Of a stretch of DNA of 30,586 nt, positions 29,853-30,586 are shown piece by piece; within the stretch, counting starts at the first letter, position 1; each line of letters begins with the position of its first letter. The DNA is taken from NCBI RefSeq assembly GCF_002585305.1, contig NZ_NUNF01000116.1, positions 1 to 30,586 of the forward strand. Direction: 5' to 3'. The notes under the pieces were generated by a model. It did no database searches, was not told the origin of the DNA, and saw only the letters and a list, made by a program, of their open reading frames with translations. The stretch is from Bacillus sp. AFS037270. Lineage in GTDB: Bacteria > Bacillota > Bacilli > Bacillales_B > DSM-18226. A program made the translations under genes and the position numbers.

Positions 29853-30338
29853 TTGGCAAAGTCAACAAGAATCAATTTCAATGAATTTATGTCTGGTGAA
29901 TTTAAAGTGAGAGAAAAACAAAGAAGGCAAAAGAGAGTAAGAAAAGTAATGCAATTAGCAGTTTCAGCAGCCCTTCCAATTGCAACTTGTGGAGCCATAG
30001 GAACACTTGGATTTGCTATGAAGGCTTTTGCCGCTACAACAGGAACAAATGCAGTCGTTGCAAGTGCACCAATAGCAGTTGAAGTTGGAGCCAAAGAATG
30101 GATGAGTCAACAGAGTCTAGATTTGTTAACACACGTACTTGATCCATTAGTCGATATCATGGTTGCCCTTGCATTTCCAATTGCATCTGTAATTATTGTT
30201 GGTTCGTGTTTTTTCTTCATGTTTGATAGGGCAGAAAAGGGCTTTGACACAATAATGAAAGCTGGATTAGGATACGTACTTATTCAGGTATCTCCTCTTA
30301 TCTTAGACATTCTAAAACAGGTAGGGAATGCGGTATGA
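29853..30338 (+). CDS. Multi-pass membrane protein of the conjugation operon
   Basis: A 161-residue protein; AAGGGG at 29838-29843 fits TTG 29853, although ATG 29844 and ATG 29826 are in frame. The basic amino end (KVREKQRRQKRVRKVMQ) is followed by a helix at about 40-60 (AVSAALPIATCGAIGTLGF), an AFAAT segment like a signal-cleavage site, a helix at 105-127 (VDIMVALAFPIASVIIVGSC) and a third at 138-155. This is the layout of small mating-channel subunits of the VirB2/TrbC kind, but similarity is not proven. The next gene starts within its stop codon (ATGA). Confidence 0.7.
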   Translation: MAKSTRINFNEFMSGEFKVREKQRRQKRVRKVMQLAVSAALPIATCGAIGTLGFAMKAFAATTGTNAVVASAPIAVEVGAKEWMSQQSLDLLTHVLDPLVDIMVALAFPIASVIIVGSCFFFMFDRAEKGFDTIMKAGLGYVLIQVSPLILDILKQVGNAV

Positions 30339-30586
30339 TTAAACGCAAAGCCGATGTTCGAGAATTCCTCTATAGTTTTTGCTTACATGCCAAATGGGAT
30401 GGTAATAAATTTTATTTAGTTATCAATCATCCTGCTATGACCATTACATTAATGCAATATCCACAAGGATATTTTACCATTCACAGAAAAAGTGAAGTAT
30501 TTTGGGACATATTCGAATCCCCTATAGACGAAAATGAACTTGGTAATCTTATTTGGAAATATCGTATGTCAACAACGGTTTATTTT
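30335..30586 (+). CDS. Hypothetical protein of the conjugation operon, cut by the window end
   Basis: An open frame of 84 codons running off the window. ATG 30335 overlaps the TGA of the preceding gene (ATGA), with GTAGGGA upstream, a clear sign of coupling. It begins MIKRKADVREFLYSFCLHAK and continues as a soluble alpha/beta protein (NKFYLVINHPAMTI, then GYFTIHRKSEVFWDIF). I do not recognise it. Position suggests a conjugation or regulatory component. Confidence 0.65.
   Translation, partial: MIKRKADVREFLYSFCLHAKWDGNKFYLVINHPAMTITLMQYPQGYFTIHRKSEVFWDIFESPIDENELGNLIWKYRMSTTVYF

Noticed and set aside
1..30586. CRISPR array
   Set aside because: No regularly spaced direct repeats with unique spacers were seen; the repeats found are inverted or irregular.

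Overview
The window looks like chromosome of a spore-forming, low-GC Gram-positive of the Bacillus/Neobacillus kind. The support is AGGAGG-type ribosome binding sites, an isoleucine-type T-box, a BirA-type biotin operator, a YeeI-type YebC protein, a Spo0E-like phosphatase and strong rho-independent terminators behind most transcripts. No database was searched; family names rest on motifs and remembered homologues.

Left part (1 to about 16,240) is ordinary chromosome. It starts with tRNA-Tyr, tRNA-His and tRNA-Gly. Small metabolic units follow: an ABM-type monooxygenase, an aldo/keto reductase, a dienelactone hydrolase with a GNAT acetyltransferase, and a lone bioB behind a good BirA operator. 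Next come a membrane HExxH protein, a decayed patch with remnants of an MFS transporter and a ferredoxin-NADP reductase, and an OYE-family oxidoreductase. The rest is a proline iminopeptidase, a PAS histidine kinase of sporulation-kinase type, a DHA2-type drug exporter, a gamma-carbonic anhydrase-like protein, T-box-controlled ilvA and yeeI. Two intergenic palindromic repeats flank ilvA and a third repeat cluster lies at 6048-6140.

Right part (about 16,241 to the window end) is mobile and mosaic. A tyrosine recombinase with one frameshift sits directly behind yeeI. After it come a membrane-anchored secreted protein (minus strand), a frameshifted DUF5659-like gene and a possible winged-helix protein. 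A phage late module follows at 19,593-25,150: a tail-fibre fragment without its own start, a second structural protein, an ADP-ribosyltransferase-like gene and a zinc-ribbon gene, then a tail endopeptidase-type protein, a small late protein, a holin and an M15 endolysin. No capsid, terminase, portal or tape-measure gene is seen, so this is not a full prophage. Next are cargo genes (DUF898, a secreted DUF3862-like protein, a small ORF and a Spo0E-like phosphatase). A divergent control region with an XRE repressor faces a conjugation module: FtsK/SpoIIIE-type coupling ATPase, replication-relaxation protein, a multi-pass membrane protein and one more gene cut by the window end.

My reading is an integrative conjugative element inserted behind yeeI that has captured the late end of a phage and cargo likely to act on the host. 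The most interesting items are the ART-like/zinc-ribbon pair inside the tail genes, the Spo0E-like phosphatase on a mobile element, the out-of-order tail modules, and two homopolymer-type frameshifts that need read-level checking.
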